A stretch of DNA of 46,265 nt from Perkinsus marinus ATCC 50983. Its lineage: Eukaryota; Perkinsozoa; Perkinsida; Perkinsidae. The number at the start of each line of letters is the position of its first letter. The stretch's first letter is position 1. Under the pieces are notes generated by a model. It did no database searches and had not been told where the DNA came from. It saw only the letters and a program-made list of their open reading frames with translations. A program made the translations under genes and the position numbers. The stretch is from assembly GCF_000006405.1 (NCBI RefSeq), contig NW_003202973.1, positions 157,027 to 203,291 of the forward strand, in the 5' to 3' direction. This document shows positions 22,157 to 32,290 of the stretch, piece by piece.

Positions 22157-23474
22157 TCAGCCCATGCAAATCTCGTCAACTCGGTGGCCGTCCACAGGGA
22201 AGTACTTGAGGCACTTGGGATCGTCCAAGGCATACCCCCAAGCCCATATGTTGTCCGCCTTGGTCAGCACCAAGAGCATGCCCTTCCTCAGCCCGTGCTG
22301 CCTAGCTGAATATTCCTCCCGTGCTGGTTCATCACGTTTAGCCCGGAATAGTCGATAGCCTTTCGATAGGGCCAAGGCGATTGCAATCTCAAACGCCTCC
22401 TTTCCCATAGAAAGCATCCTGGCATCACAACAGCAGCTCTCCCATAGCTTCTCTGAAGTAGCATCAAGACGCCCCGTCGGCACCGGGACGTACCCCCTAT
22501 GGGCCCCACTAGGGCCGGTCCTAGTCGTGGACTCTGGTGGCGTCTCATGTGTCACCAATGATACCACTCCTCCGCCACTTCCCATATCCTGCCAAGGCCT
22601 GGGTACTGACCGCTCCGGTGAGGCTGCCCGACATGCTATTGGTGCCCTTGGTCGATCCTCCTCATCAACATCATCAACGAGCGCCAGCTGGTCACCAACT
22701 AACGGTTCTGGTATGCATCGTAAAGCTAGTGGCAAGCTGAGCTGTGAGGGCCTAGACCTCGTCGGCCGTGGTGAATCATGTACCTATAAGATGGCTATCA
22801 CAACCACCGTACGACGCCTCCACACCTCAACACTGCCCTGCTGGTGATAGTGAAGATCAAAGCCGTACTCAGATGTAGGATAGGGGCATGGGCCCTTCTT
22901 GGGCTCATCCACTTGCTCAGCAACCTCCTGAGCCAGAACAGTGCTCGTTGTCAGAATATATATGTTCGCTTTCCTCAGCAATGCTCAGGATTTTCCAGAA
23001 ATCACTATATGATTCCGGTTAAAAATGTGCAGGAATCAAAAATAACCTCCCAAAATTTCCTCAGAATTTTCCATATTGTCACCAACACATATGGCTGATG
23101 ATGCGCATACTCTACCACACTGACAGCCACCCTACCTGTCGAAACTCATCCTCTTGTTCATAGATTTGGCACACAGCGGCCGCTACATCGGAGATGGAAT
23201 ACTCAGTGACCTCGTCCCCATCAAAGAGGTACACCAAAATGACCGGCAACTTCTCCAACTGAATGAGGAGCCCTGGTGGGTACTCCTACGTAGTACTATA
23301 GACTACCAGCAGCTTGGCCTGGATGCCCGTACAATACCCTGTACGCATGAGCACGTCCTTCAACTCCTCGTGAGTGGCGTCAGGGGCCTTTCCTAAAACC
23401 TGCACTATAAAGACCATAAGGCGGATCTCCAGCTCCCTCGACAAGGGCGCAGGGATGGCTGTTGTTGTGAACAT
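22157..23474 (-). CDS. Paralogue P1: SH3-like C-terminal protein, four exons
   Basis: Exons 23474-23307, 23258-23136, 22927-22826 and 22741-22157, all phase 0; 325 residues. The N-terminal block contains LRMTGYCTG-like text (LMRTGYCTGIQAKLL); the second exon reads KLPVILVYLFDGDEVTEYS. After a charged, disordered linker the C-terminus has KGYRLFRAKRDEPAREE and IWAWGYALDDPKCLKYFP, resembling a diverged SH3 fold (W.W....KYFP...V..I); that is a weak guess. Its neighbour P2 has the same architecture and the same first intron position. The 208-bp intron 22,928-23,135 consists mostly of the MITE-like repeat (copy G). No signal peptide; likely cytosolic. Function unknown. Confidence 0.65.
22949..23126 (-). 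mobile_element. Intronic MITE-like repeat, copy G
   Basis: Occupies nearly all of P1's 208-bp second intron. Minus strand: CAGTGTGGTAGAGTATGCGC at the start, GTTGGTGACAATATGG inside, and GAAAGCGAACATATATATTC at the end, 22 bases from the acceptor. The paralogue P2 has no intron at this place. Confidence 0.8.
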
Positions 23475-23607
23475 AACAGACAAGCCTGTGCGGGCCCGAA
23501 TTTCGCCATGGCCCTACCGTAACTCGCGCGCATCGTATTGACAACTACCGAACCAACACGTCAAAATGAAACTCGTCCTCTGAGCTCTCACCGAGTGACC
23601 ATCGTAA

Positions 23608-24571
23608 TCAAATTATTTCCTCCACCGTCGAGGCATCGTTGAGGAACCACTTCCGCGTCCTACTATCACCAATCTTGAACCCCCAGGACCACATCCCCCT
23701 CCTGGAGGACTGCCCGTCAGGAAGAGGCGCCTCCACGAAGTAGTCGCCGGGCGTCATAACGTGGGCATGGTCGTGGACTACTTTCGATTCAACCTTCACT
23801 CGAAAGACTCGTTGGCCAACCGACAGGGCCTTCGCAACTTCCATTCCAATTTCCTCAGCGGTCATTTTGCTCCCCGAGATGATAGGGCGATGGCTACTAT
23901 CGTGAGGTTGATGTTGGGTTAACGGCTTATTGTATTCGACAGAGGACTGGGCATGGTCCGGGTAGTAGGTCTGCCTAGTACGAGAGACCCTAAGGTCAGC
24001 AGAGGCCTGGGGGACCACGCCTGTTGACCTTCCCGACCATTCAGGGGAGGAGTCTCGTTGGAAGTCCGCCTCGGGTCTATCGGGGGACACCGCTTCGTGT
24101 GGAGGCTTGTAGTACTGCGAAGACGAGGAAGACGACGACGCTGCTGCTGCTGCTGCCTGAGAGCACACAGGTGGGGAGAACCGTAGCACTTCCCTATTCA
24201 CTTCGTTGTATTCCCTGGCCTCCCCTTGATAGACCTGACAGACCGCCCTTGCCACGTCGTTGACGGGGTGTTGGGAGATCTCACCACTAGGGAAGAGGTG
24301 GAAGAGTACAACTGGTAGTTTGCTTATCTGAAGGAGGACCCGTAAAGGACGATTGAGGTCTATGCCGTACCAAAGCGTCTGCCTGTATTCCAGTGCAGTA
24401 GCCTGTCCGCAGTAGGATGTCCCTATACACGGCATCAGGCACTTCATCATGGTCAATGTAGTGGCATCGTGACTGTACTAGGACCACCATCAGGCGCTTC
24501 TCGAGAGCTAAGTCCACCTGTTGTCCATTCCGGCGAGCGGTGTAGAAACCATGCTGCTGATCTGAAGACAT
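23608..24571 (-). CDS. Paralogue P2: SH3-like C-terminal protein, two exons
   Basis: Exon 1 runs 24571-24371 (start MSSDQQHGFYTARRNGQQ), followed by a 43-bp intron GTACGG...TTCAG, and exon 2 is 24327-23608; 306 residues. Block by block it matches P1: LLRTGYCTGIQADAL, KLPVVLFHLFPSGEI, DVARAVCQVYQGEA, a disordered linker with poly-Ala and poly-Ser, then VGQRVFRVKVESK and MWSWGFKIGDSRTRKWF. The first intron is in the same place and phase as in P1; two further P1 introns are absent. Function unknown. It is divergently arranged with EIF2A. Confidence 0.7.
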
Positions 24572-24895
24572 CTCCTGAAGAAATGGAAACGTGGTGGCTG
24601 GTGAGCATATCTGATCGTAGGTTCGATCCCCGGTGACGTCATTTTTCCTGCATTTTTTACACGGCTTCACTGACTTAGCTCTTGGAGGGGAAGTGGGGCC
24701 CATATTACGAACAAGGGAAACACACTGCGGGGGAATGACCCTTCACTGGCGGGGGTCTGTATCTTCGCCGAAATATGCCTCTACGATATACCTCAGGGCT
24801 GCTTCTAACGATATGGAATATTCTGACAGCTGCTCTCGAGAGGTTCCTTTAGAGCGGCTAGAGCAGAGTGCTTCTAGGTTACTCGTTGTTCAATA
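24572..24895. promoter_or_regulatory. Shared 324-bp upstream region between P2 and EIF2A
   Basis: P2 starts leftward at 24,571 and EIF2A starts rightward at 24,896, so this stretch must contain both promoters or trans-splice acceptor regions. I see no TATA-like box or clear motif, and the frames in it are not convincing. Confidence 0.5.
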
Positions 24896-25138
24896 ATGGA
24901 GTTCGTGGCCATCTCGAGTAAAGGTGTTGAGATCTACTCTACTGCCAGTAGTGACCCGTCTAAGCCCAAATACGAACTCCCGACAGGCGCTAGGAGCCCT
25001 GATGGCTTCACTTACAGTAAGGCTTAGATGGATCTAGCGCGTGGGGATAACATATCAGGTCCGGACGGCTTAATGTGCGGTGTTCTCACCCAAAAAGGTG
25101 ACGTTGACGTTTACGACTGTACCAAGGGGTACACCAAG

Positions 25139-25181
<43 letters not shown>

Positions 25182-28100
25182 CCGTTATGTAGCTGTATTA
25201 GATCCTAACCTGCCAACAACAGGAGAGTTTCATTCGTAACTTCTACTTCTCTCCTAAAGGGACCTTCCTAGTAACCTACGAAAGGTACTCCACTGAGACT
25301 CAGAAGGAGAATGTCCATGTAAGCTGGGACTAGGGGTAGGAGTAGGTCTTTAGATCTTCCCCTCAGCTATGGCATCTCGAGACGGGAGAGATCATATGTA
25401 GTCTCATATTGAAACAGTCCAATCAACGTAATATTGGGTATAGTGTAAAAAGGAGAACTCCCACGTACTGCTCGGAACGGAGAGCTCCTTCAGTGGTATC
25501 ATAACAGGGTGTATGGATTCCCTATATGCTTCCTCTCCTTGTTGGTGTATTTTCTAAGGAGTTGTGTATTTTCTAAGTTTTCCGAATTGGGTAGCTGAGC
25601 ATCACTCACCCACAGGAAGTGGCGTTGATAGGTATGTGGCCTTGCTTCAAGTGGACTAAGGATGAACGTGTATGCGTTCGTATGGTGACCAACGAGCTCC
25701 ATTTCTTGTCTGGTCGGAGGCCTCAACTCACCAAAGAGGCTACCCTGTGAGGCTACTGTAAGGAGTAGGGAGGAAGATAATAAGGCGGTTGCAGGTTCAA
25801 ACTACGACTACCAAATGTTGCCTCATTCGAGCTCTCTCCAGACTGCAAGACAGTGGCATGCTTTGTTGGCGAGAATAAGGGCCAGCCTGGCATGGTCAAA
25901 GTAACACCAACAAAGGCCTCCTCTTCCTCCTCCCTATTTGGTGCCTACAGGTCTACAGTATTACGACTGCTGATACTAAGTTGCTGGGTCAGAAATCCTT
26001 CTTTAACTGTCAGACTTGCAATATGGAGTGGAACAGGGAAGGTGAGTGTGATGGTGGCATGCTGGGAGTGTATCGCTTCAACAGGTTCGTCTCTGCTCAT
26101 GACGGTGCATCAGGAGTCTGGCAGGGGGCTCAGTCAGAACTACTATGGAAGCACTGGGTTCGTAGTATCATCACGTGAATGGATATGCTCATGGGGTTGG
26201 TCACGATAGGTTGTATTTCCTTCACCCCTCCCCTATGGGTCAAGCTGGTCAGAACGATCTCAGTCTCTGCACCAACAACGAACCAGTAAGAGCAGCACGC
26301 ACTGTGAAGGATATCCAAAGATACTCAGGCACAAGCGTCGGCGTGGTCTCCCAATACTAATGAGTTCATTGCTCTAGTTGGGGACATGCCCCCCACGCTT
26401 TCACTCAATGAGGGTGTCAGAGGTAGTGTGTCTGTTCTCGGGCGTGCGCGTTTGACCATAGCGGCGTGTTAGGTGTATCGAAGGTTACCTTTGGTCGTAG
26501 TCGGCGTAATACTCTGCTGTGGTCGCCTAACGGGCGGTACTTCCTCTCGGGCGGCTTTGGCAATCTCCCTGGCGAGGCTGATGTGTGGGATAAGGAGAAG
26601 TACGTAGATGCTTAGTCCCAAGGCATGATGCTACCTGGGGCCCTTCGAGGAGGACTGCATGGGACGGGAATTCGTCTGACTAAACGGAGAATGGTTAGGA
26701 TTGTGATTTTCTCTGTTGTTGGTATGTGGTTTTTTGATATTGCTGATCACTGACTCTTGAAGAGATCCTATATTAAGCAGGAAATGATGATGTGGAGTTT
26801 TTGCCGCCTTTTGTCAGGCATATCAAGCTGGCCATTATGAGCCTTCCCTGCACGGTTTTATCGGATTGGGGGGCTGATGGACGTACTCTTCTAACGGCAT
26901 CAATTGCTCCCAGAATGCGGTAGTAGGGCATATCCGAGGCTGCACTTTGAAAGATACGGAATAGGCCCGGATGAGTCACATCGTGGCTGTTGTTTTTTTG
27001 CTGTAGTTGTTAGTATTTGTTGTTGTTAGGGTTGATAACCACATCAAGCTTCACAACTATGATGGAAAGCAAACGTTGGAAATTCCCTTTGATGAGCTCT
27101 ACTATGCTGGCTGGAGGCCTATGGACTCGTAGGATGGGGAGGAATCTTCGCTGTGCGTAGGGTGGGGTATCTTTGAAGGTCTCTGTTCGAGGATCTAGCG
27201 CCCTCACCACGTGTTGTGAAGGCGGCCACGACGGCAGCAAAGAAGGCCGCTAAGGAACCTGGTGAGATTGGGAATCTTGAGGTTGAGCGTGCATGATACG
27301 GAACAGCTCCGAATGTTGCCGATTTGTGGTAGTGATATTATCCCTTGTCAGTTGCCAAGGCTAAGGCAGCTTATAAGCCTCCAAGTGGCGGAGCATTCGC
27401 TGCAGCTCTGCGGGCTGAGCGTCACGCGATCGAGAAGACTGATGTTAAGGTAAGTGCCTCTTAAGAGATGTGCTTGTTGACTGCCTTTGTTATCAGGTAG
27501 AGTATCGTCCTCCAGCGAGGGCCGTTGGAGCCCCGGCTAATTTGCAAGAGTTGATGAACAATCTGCCACAGAGGTTGCCTCCTGGAATGACAGTACCGTT
27601 GCCGCAGATGAACGGTAATGAGGAAGGTCTCGATGAGTTGAATTCCCAGGACTTCATTTTTTCAGCGAAGGGAGGCGCTAACTCGTCCACGGCTGCTCGT
27701 AATGCCCGTAAGCGTGCTAATCGTGCTGCTGCTAAGGCGGCGGCGAAGGAAAAGGAAGAGGAGGAGCAACGTGAGAAGGAAGAAGAGGAGGAGAAGAAGG
27801 CGAAAGCTGTTGAAGAGGAGGCTCATTCGGATGAGGGAAAACAACGTAGGGGGGACTGCGCGCCTGGAAGTGATGGTTTCGGGTATTTTACGGAGTTCCA
27901 AATAACCTTAGATTGTTTGTAAGAATTGTGGTATGTTTATTACCGTTATGAAGTAGGCTATAGTTCAATTTATAAATATGTGAATTATATATTTTATGAT
28001 TAAATTTGCAGCAGATGGCAGATCTGTACAGTGAGGATCGTCACTAGTGAGTGTGACTGACCAACTCTTTGTTACACTTCATGGATGATTATTATGACGC

Positions 28101-28503
28101 CCCGGTGTAGAGCAAATATCGTCGAGAAACGGCCTGCGAAAACGGGTGGTCTTGGGGGCATCTATTTTTCTTTCCATAACTACTAGTGTGTATCGGTCTA
28201 ACCTTCGCTCGGGTAGAGGGGTACATGATAGTGCTCGGATGGTTTGTCCTGTAGTGTTCATCATCAGCATACCTTGTTTAGATACAACCGATGATAAGCG
28301 GCTCCGTAACTTGCGTAAGAAGCTGAAGGAGGTGACGGCATTGAAGGCTCTTCCTTGTAAGGCTCTCCATCTTGTGCTGCTAGTTGCTACTGTAATGGTC
28401 TCGCGTGTCAGCTGATTCCCTGAATGAGGCACAGATGAGTAAGATTGCCAATGAGGGGAACCTCATGGAAGAGATCAAGGAGATTGAGGCACGTCTTGGA
28501 TGA
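24896..28503 (+). CDS. EIF2A: Eukaryotic translation initiation factor 2A, 18 exons, intact
   Basis: eIF2A is a beta-propeller factor that can deliver initiator tRNA in special initiation modes. Exons: 24896-25016, 25059-25138, 25223-25318, 25367-25427, 25632-25746, 25795-25900, 25951-26041, 26085-26157, 26210-26285, 26329-26422, 26473-26603, 26828-26919, 27030-27128, 27179-27261, 27352-27449, 27497-27845, 28282-28356, 28412-28503. Every junction keeps phase; 643 residues (human 585). Matches in order: FSPKGTFLVTYERYS, MWPCFKWTKDERVCVRMV, SFFNCQTCNMEWN, FGRSRRNTLLWSPNGRYFL, GGFGNLPGEADVWD, GADGRTLLTASIAPRMR, YKPPSGGAF, YRPPARAVGAPANL, a Lys/Glu-rich tail, and RNLRKKLKEVTALKALP. The second intron starts inside a (GTA)14 run. 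The intron 27,846-28,281 (436 bp) could hide another small exon. Confidence 0.93.
25139..25180 (+). repeat. EIF2A: (GTA)14 microsatellite at an EIF2A 5' splice site
   Basis: The EIF2A intron 25,139-25,222 begins with 14 GTA triplets, so the true donor GT and 13 identical-looking GTs follow one another. The upstream exon ends ACC AAG and the next starts GAG AGT, phase 0. Confidence 0.9.
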
Positions 28504-28752
28504 CGATGAGACCCGCGATAGAGTTCATAAGGCAGTTCTCAGTATCCTCTGTTACTGTTGTTAAGAAGAATCATACAGTTTCTCCGAGACTTACGTGGTC
28601 ATCGTGTTAGTAGTGGTAGAGCAGGAAACATGTATAACATGAATATATAGTATGAGTAGTTGAAAAATATGTATAATTAGAATTACATTGTAGATATATG
28701 GATGCATGAATATTATAGTGAATTGTGGTATGTTCAGGGATAAAATCTATAA

Positions 28753-28855
28753 TGGAGTTTCACCCATGGAACCTATTTCACGACTACTGCAAACCGCGAA
28801 TTTCGCGTTTTTTACCGAGTTTAACGCCACTTCGCGTAAAACAGGTGAAACTCCA
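28753..28855. mobile_element. Short MITE-like element, 12-bp perfect inverted ends
   Basis: TGGAGTTTCACC at 28,753 and its exact reverse complement GGTGAAACTCCA ending at 28,855 bound about 103 bases with inner CGCG-rich near-palindromes. It sits in the AT-rich intergenic stretch 28,504-29,043, where I see no gene. The flanks (TAA left, ATG right) show no clear target duplication. Confidence 0.55.
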
Positions 28856-29043
28856 ATGATATACGATTATTCAATGTTGCATATAAATGGAGTATACTAT
28901 ATCTATATAGAAAGATAGTATTATATGCGTATATATACTAAACTGTCCCTGGAGAATGTCTCAGGGGCCGACGAATTGATATTTAGGGCGACTGAAGGTC
29001 ACTCGGAAACGTATTGTGGATAACGACTGTTCAGTTGGCTTGA

Positions 29044-30100
29044 ATGGCGGCTGCTTCCGAGAACAGGTCATCGGCGTCCTCAGTGCATGTTTATTTGCCG
29101 GGGGACACGGTACCGATAGAGGCTGGTGTGGTGTCAAGCTGTGATCCCAATTCGGTCGGGTTCGGGATAAGACTGGATGAGGACTGTCCGAAAGCTGCTG
29201 TGGCTGGTAATAATATTCTCTAAGGAGGAACCCCATTAGTTTGGAAAGCCTCGGTAATTTTTCAGGTTTGCTCTCAGTGGAGTCCGCGGTATCAGATATC
29301 CCATGTTTTGACAATACGCGAAAACGAGTAGGTTAATGTGGTAGGCGATGGTCGTGTCTGATCTCTGTGTGTGATCAGTACATTCCGAGAAGAGGTGACA
29401 TGGTGCTCGGTGTGGTAGTGCAGCGTACTGCCGAATTCTACAGAGTTGACATCAATGGCCCGACGGGAACTGCCAACCTACCGACTCTGGCATTCAACGG
29501 GTAGTGACGGCGAAGCATTGAAATCATTGTTGATCATTACTTTCAGTGCCACCAAACGTCACAAGCCGAATCTTAGTCCGGGCGATCTCGTGTACTGTCA
29601 TGTCACTGTAGCTGATCGGGACTTGGACGTGGAGCTGAGCTGCGTTGATCCCAGCACAACTAGAGACTGGACACACAAGGACGTGTAGTAGATCGTAATA
29701 GGAAAACCGTTAGAAGGCCGAATCGTCAGATACTTTGGGCACCTCGCTCCTGTCGATGGTTGCTGTGGATTACAGGCGACGGTTCCTTTGTGGCAGGCGA
29801 AATCACTACAGGCTACTGGTTCTACTGTTATGGCCAGTCTCGGGCGACATTTTGTAGCACTGTATGATTGCTCCTCTGCTCACATGTGTGCCGCAGGTCT
29901 TCGAATCTGCCATTGGTTTGAATGGCCGCTGTTGGATATCAGCTGCTGCTCCGAACGTTGCTGTGATGGTAAGTAGGATATTGTCAGGCAGCCATAAGCT
30001 CAGTCAAGTACGTCTTGCCTACGTAGTGTGAGTTTGAATGAAACTTCTGCAGGCTCATATGGAAGCTATGTGTTCTAAGATGGCGAAGCAACTTGCTTGA
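29044..30100 (+). CDS. EXOSC3: Exosome RNA-binding subunit Rrp40/EXOSC3
   Basis: Rrp40 is an S1/KH cap subunit of the RNA exosome, used in 3'-5' RNA processing and decay. Exons: 29044-29206, 29266-29327, 29379-29500, 29547-about 29682, about 29776-29861, 29897-29968, 30053-30100. Recognised text: VYLPGDTV (start), KRYIPRRGDMVLGVVV across a junction, ATKRHKPNLSPGDLVYCHV, and the KH motif GLNGRCWIS (G-x-N-G, typical of Rrp40/Rrp4). The C-terminus MCSKMAKQLA ends at TGA 30,100. The junction between the fourth and fifth exons is one base out of phase with any GT-AG choice I could find; the rest agree. About 230 residues, close to the family size. It ends 9 bases from a convergent frame on the other strand. 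Confidence 0.85.
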
Positions 30101-30109
30101 TGAACAGTA

Positions 30110-30448
30110 TCACTGTGACTTGTCAATAGTACCAACGATTTCCACACAGTTATTTCGAGACGGGTTGAAGTGGCTTTCGGATATTTTAACAGTGTCCCAT
30201 CTATTCAAAATGCCGCACTGTTGCAGTAATGAAAAAGTTACCTCCCAGATGAGCTGCATTTTCATCGTCTCATGTCTGGTGACTGTCACCGGAGAACAAG
30301 TCACCGGGTGACTTGCTGCTGCTTTTACTAAGTATATCGGACCAACAAATTCACGTCCAGTGGTGGCTTGCCTGAGTTCTACTCCGAAGCTCGAAGTCAC
30401 TACCGTAGATGAGGTGGGTCGGCCTGAATGAGCAGTTGATATACTCAT
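30110..30448 (-). CDS. Unidentified 112-residue open frame
   Basis: An ATG-started frame (MSISTAHSGRPTSSTVV) of 112 codons on the minus strand, converging on EXOSC3 with 9 bases between stops. Its first part (VTSSFGVELRQATTGREFVG) and end (NNCVEIVGTIDKSQ) have the beta-strand pattern of a small OB-fold protein such as RPA14, but the middle does not fit and the length is unusual. An intron may be hidden inside. In a genome where long frames are rare, an open 112-codon frame is worth keeping. Confidence 0.35.
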   Translation of the reverse strand: MSISTAHSGRPTSSTVVTSSFGVELRQATTGREFVGPIYLVKAAASHPVTCSPVTVTRHETMKMQLIWEVTFSLLQQCGILNRWDTVKISESHFNPSRNNCVEIVGTIDKSQ

Positions 30449-30589
30449 TTTGGCTTTGAGGTTTGTTCAGTTGATTGTGCATCTCGTGGACCGTTGTTAA
30501 TCGTCACAGCACACAAGACGAGTATCTCGCGATCGGGCCGAAGAAATCAATTTGAAGGTAAGTGACATAGCAATGATTGGATCATTGCT

Positions 30590-30870
30590 ATTCTCAAGAC
30601 GTCTGATAATTTCTCAACTCTTTGATCTCCGGATCACGGATCAAGTTTTTTCTTGAGAATCATGGGTCAGGATCAGAAACGAGGCTCACATGGGATGCAT
30701 ATCGCAGGTCAGGAATCATGATCAACAGTCAAGGGTCGATCATGATCAGGGTCAGAGATCACGGATCAACATCAAGAATCACTGATCTAATTCACGCGTC
30801 TCGGATCGCAATAGATTTGGCTTCGGCATCAAGGTCAACGAGTCATCAGGATCATGTGCTTGATGAGTGG
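30590..30870 (+). repeat. GATCA/GGTCA-rich degenerate short repeat
   Basis: The stretch is saturated with variants of one pentamer (GGATCA, GGGTCA, GAATCA, GATCA), for example ATCATGATCAGGGTCAGAG. The open frame across it is low in Cys, rich in Ser/Arg, and follows the repeat; I do not call it a gene. The remainder to 31,680 holds no gene I can support. Confidence 0.6.
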
Positions 30871-31682
30871 ATCAAGCTCCGCATGCGGTCCCTAGTCAAA
30901 GTCCAACCGTCAGACCGCATAACCCACAACATCAGGGAGGTCAAGAATATTGAGGGTTGCCGGTCCGAGATATACACCCCTCCGAGATGAAACAGAACAT
31001 GCTACCGTAGAGTCTACGTACTTGAGTTGTACAATCGTTACGACTCGCCTCGCGGTTGTCGGAAATACACACTATCCAAACCTCTATAGCGCAATTCTCC
31101 AAGCAAGAAAAAATAAAGCCAAAAAGTAAGCTATTCTATATCATCTTCGAGTGTGTACGCATAGTGTGCGTCGTACACTGAGCATGCGTATATTTCGGGC
31201 AAGTGATTTGGCCATTTATCGCCCATGATCAGCCGCGACGATTGGCGGCTGTACACCATGATGGGATCGTTACACTCAGTTCACAACCCGAACACTAAGG
31301 GTTCCAACTAGCCCTTGAGAAGGCCCGTTAATGCTGCCTTCTACCTTGGTCCACCCAGTGTTCCATGCAGTGTGTAATAAGGTACGGCTGCAGCGTCACC
31401 CAGACTCAAGATTTCCTCGCGAGGTTGTCTTAGACAACCTGTCGAAGTAAAGATTGATCATCGCGTGAATTGCCTATCGTTTTGCACCGTGCTTAACATG
31501 CTATTTGTACCCCATCTTCCTTATCTGTCAGTGTTAGCACACAACGTATTTTCCAGTTTCATCGGGTAATAAACGACTGTAAAGTCGTCGACTTTTCGTT
31601 GACAGAATGCAACACCAATAAGTACTGAGATGTAACGGCTCTCAGCTGGATGCTGAAGTGCCTAAGTGAGTATTCGAAGCTT

Positions 31683-31782
31683 NNNNNNNNNNNNNNNNNN
31701 NNNNNNNNNNNNNNNNNNNNNNNNNNNNNNNNNNNNNNNNNNNNNNNNNNNNNNNNNNNNNNNNNNNNNNNNNNNNNNNNNN
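31683..31782. other. 100-base assembly gap (N)
   Basis: Exactly 100 N bases, the usual size for a gap of unknown length. To its left (31,590-31,682) lies sequence matching the 3' flank of the GH18 gene copies; to its right lies the start of a GH18 gene. The missing DNA therefore probably contains the rest of that gene. Confidence 0.98.
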
Positions 31783-32104
31783 GAAGGTGAAGAAGGGCCC
31801 TATCTCAGCATTGATGAATGGGATATGTTGAGCATGAAAGAGATCCTGGCGCCGTGCTGTCAGCCGCCTTGCGTGCCATACGCAAGTGGGCATCATCAGG
31901 AAAGGTCTTATGCAATTCGCCTGTTGACGAAGCGGAGATTCCCCCGAATATCAGTTCTGTGACTCCGCAACTGAATAGAGCATCGAAGTAAGCTTGGTCT
32001 TTTCCAGCCAATTCGTTCTCGCCCGTGTGGTAGGCATAGAACTCGAAAGCTCTCTGAGTCGGGAAGAGGGCCGCAGCAAAGATGAGATACAGGATGCGCA
32101 GCAT
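31783..32104 (-). CDS. GH18 chitinase-like gene, copy 1, cut by the gap
   Basis: N-terminal part of the same secreted GH18 protein as the copies at 39,263-40,301 and 42,124-43,150. The ATG at 32,104 opens the signal peptide MLRILYLIFAAALFPTQRA, then FEFYAYHTGENELAGKDQ and ELIFGGISASSTGEL. Around 31,855 the frame differs from the intact copies (a base or two after KAAD), and the catalytic region is lost in the N gap. It may be a broken copy, or an assembly artefact at the gap edge. Confidence 0.75.
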
Positions 32105-32290
32105 CAGCGTTGGCAGGTTACGTAGAGCACGTATAAACCAAAAAGGAGGCTGAATTTCCCATCAATGAAAGTGAACAGGTGAGCGTACCGCTTTGTTCGC
32201 TTCCGAACTGAGCGAATCCCTCGTCTCGGATAATGAGAGAGATGAATGCGCGTGCGTGTTTTAGTAGTCAGCACGTTTTGGAGCGGACGG
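32105..32290 (-). promoter_or_regulatory. Conserved GH18 upstream region
   Basis: The roughly 190 bases upstream of this GH18 start (GCATCAGCGTTGGCAGGTTA, then GCGTACCGCTTTGTTCGC) are repeated upstream of the copies starting at 40,301 and 43,150, so each gene was duplicated with its promoter. Confidence 0.7.

Noticed and set aside
23259-23306. In-frame TAG in P1 as a broken gene
   Set aside because: It lies in a 48-bp phase-0 intron at the same position as the 43-bp intron of P2.
25017-25031. In-frame TAG in EIF2A after TYSKA, as possible stop readthrough
   Set aside because: A 42-bp GT-AG intron (25,017-25,058) removes it and restores the family sequence (FTYSPDGLMCGVL).
28961-29314. 117-codon minus-strand frame
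   Set aside because: Antisense of EXOSC3 exons 1 and 2.
30622-30990. 122-codon plus-strand frame
   Set aside because: It follows the GATCA-type low-complexity repeat; no start context, domain or homologue is apparent.
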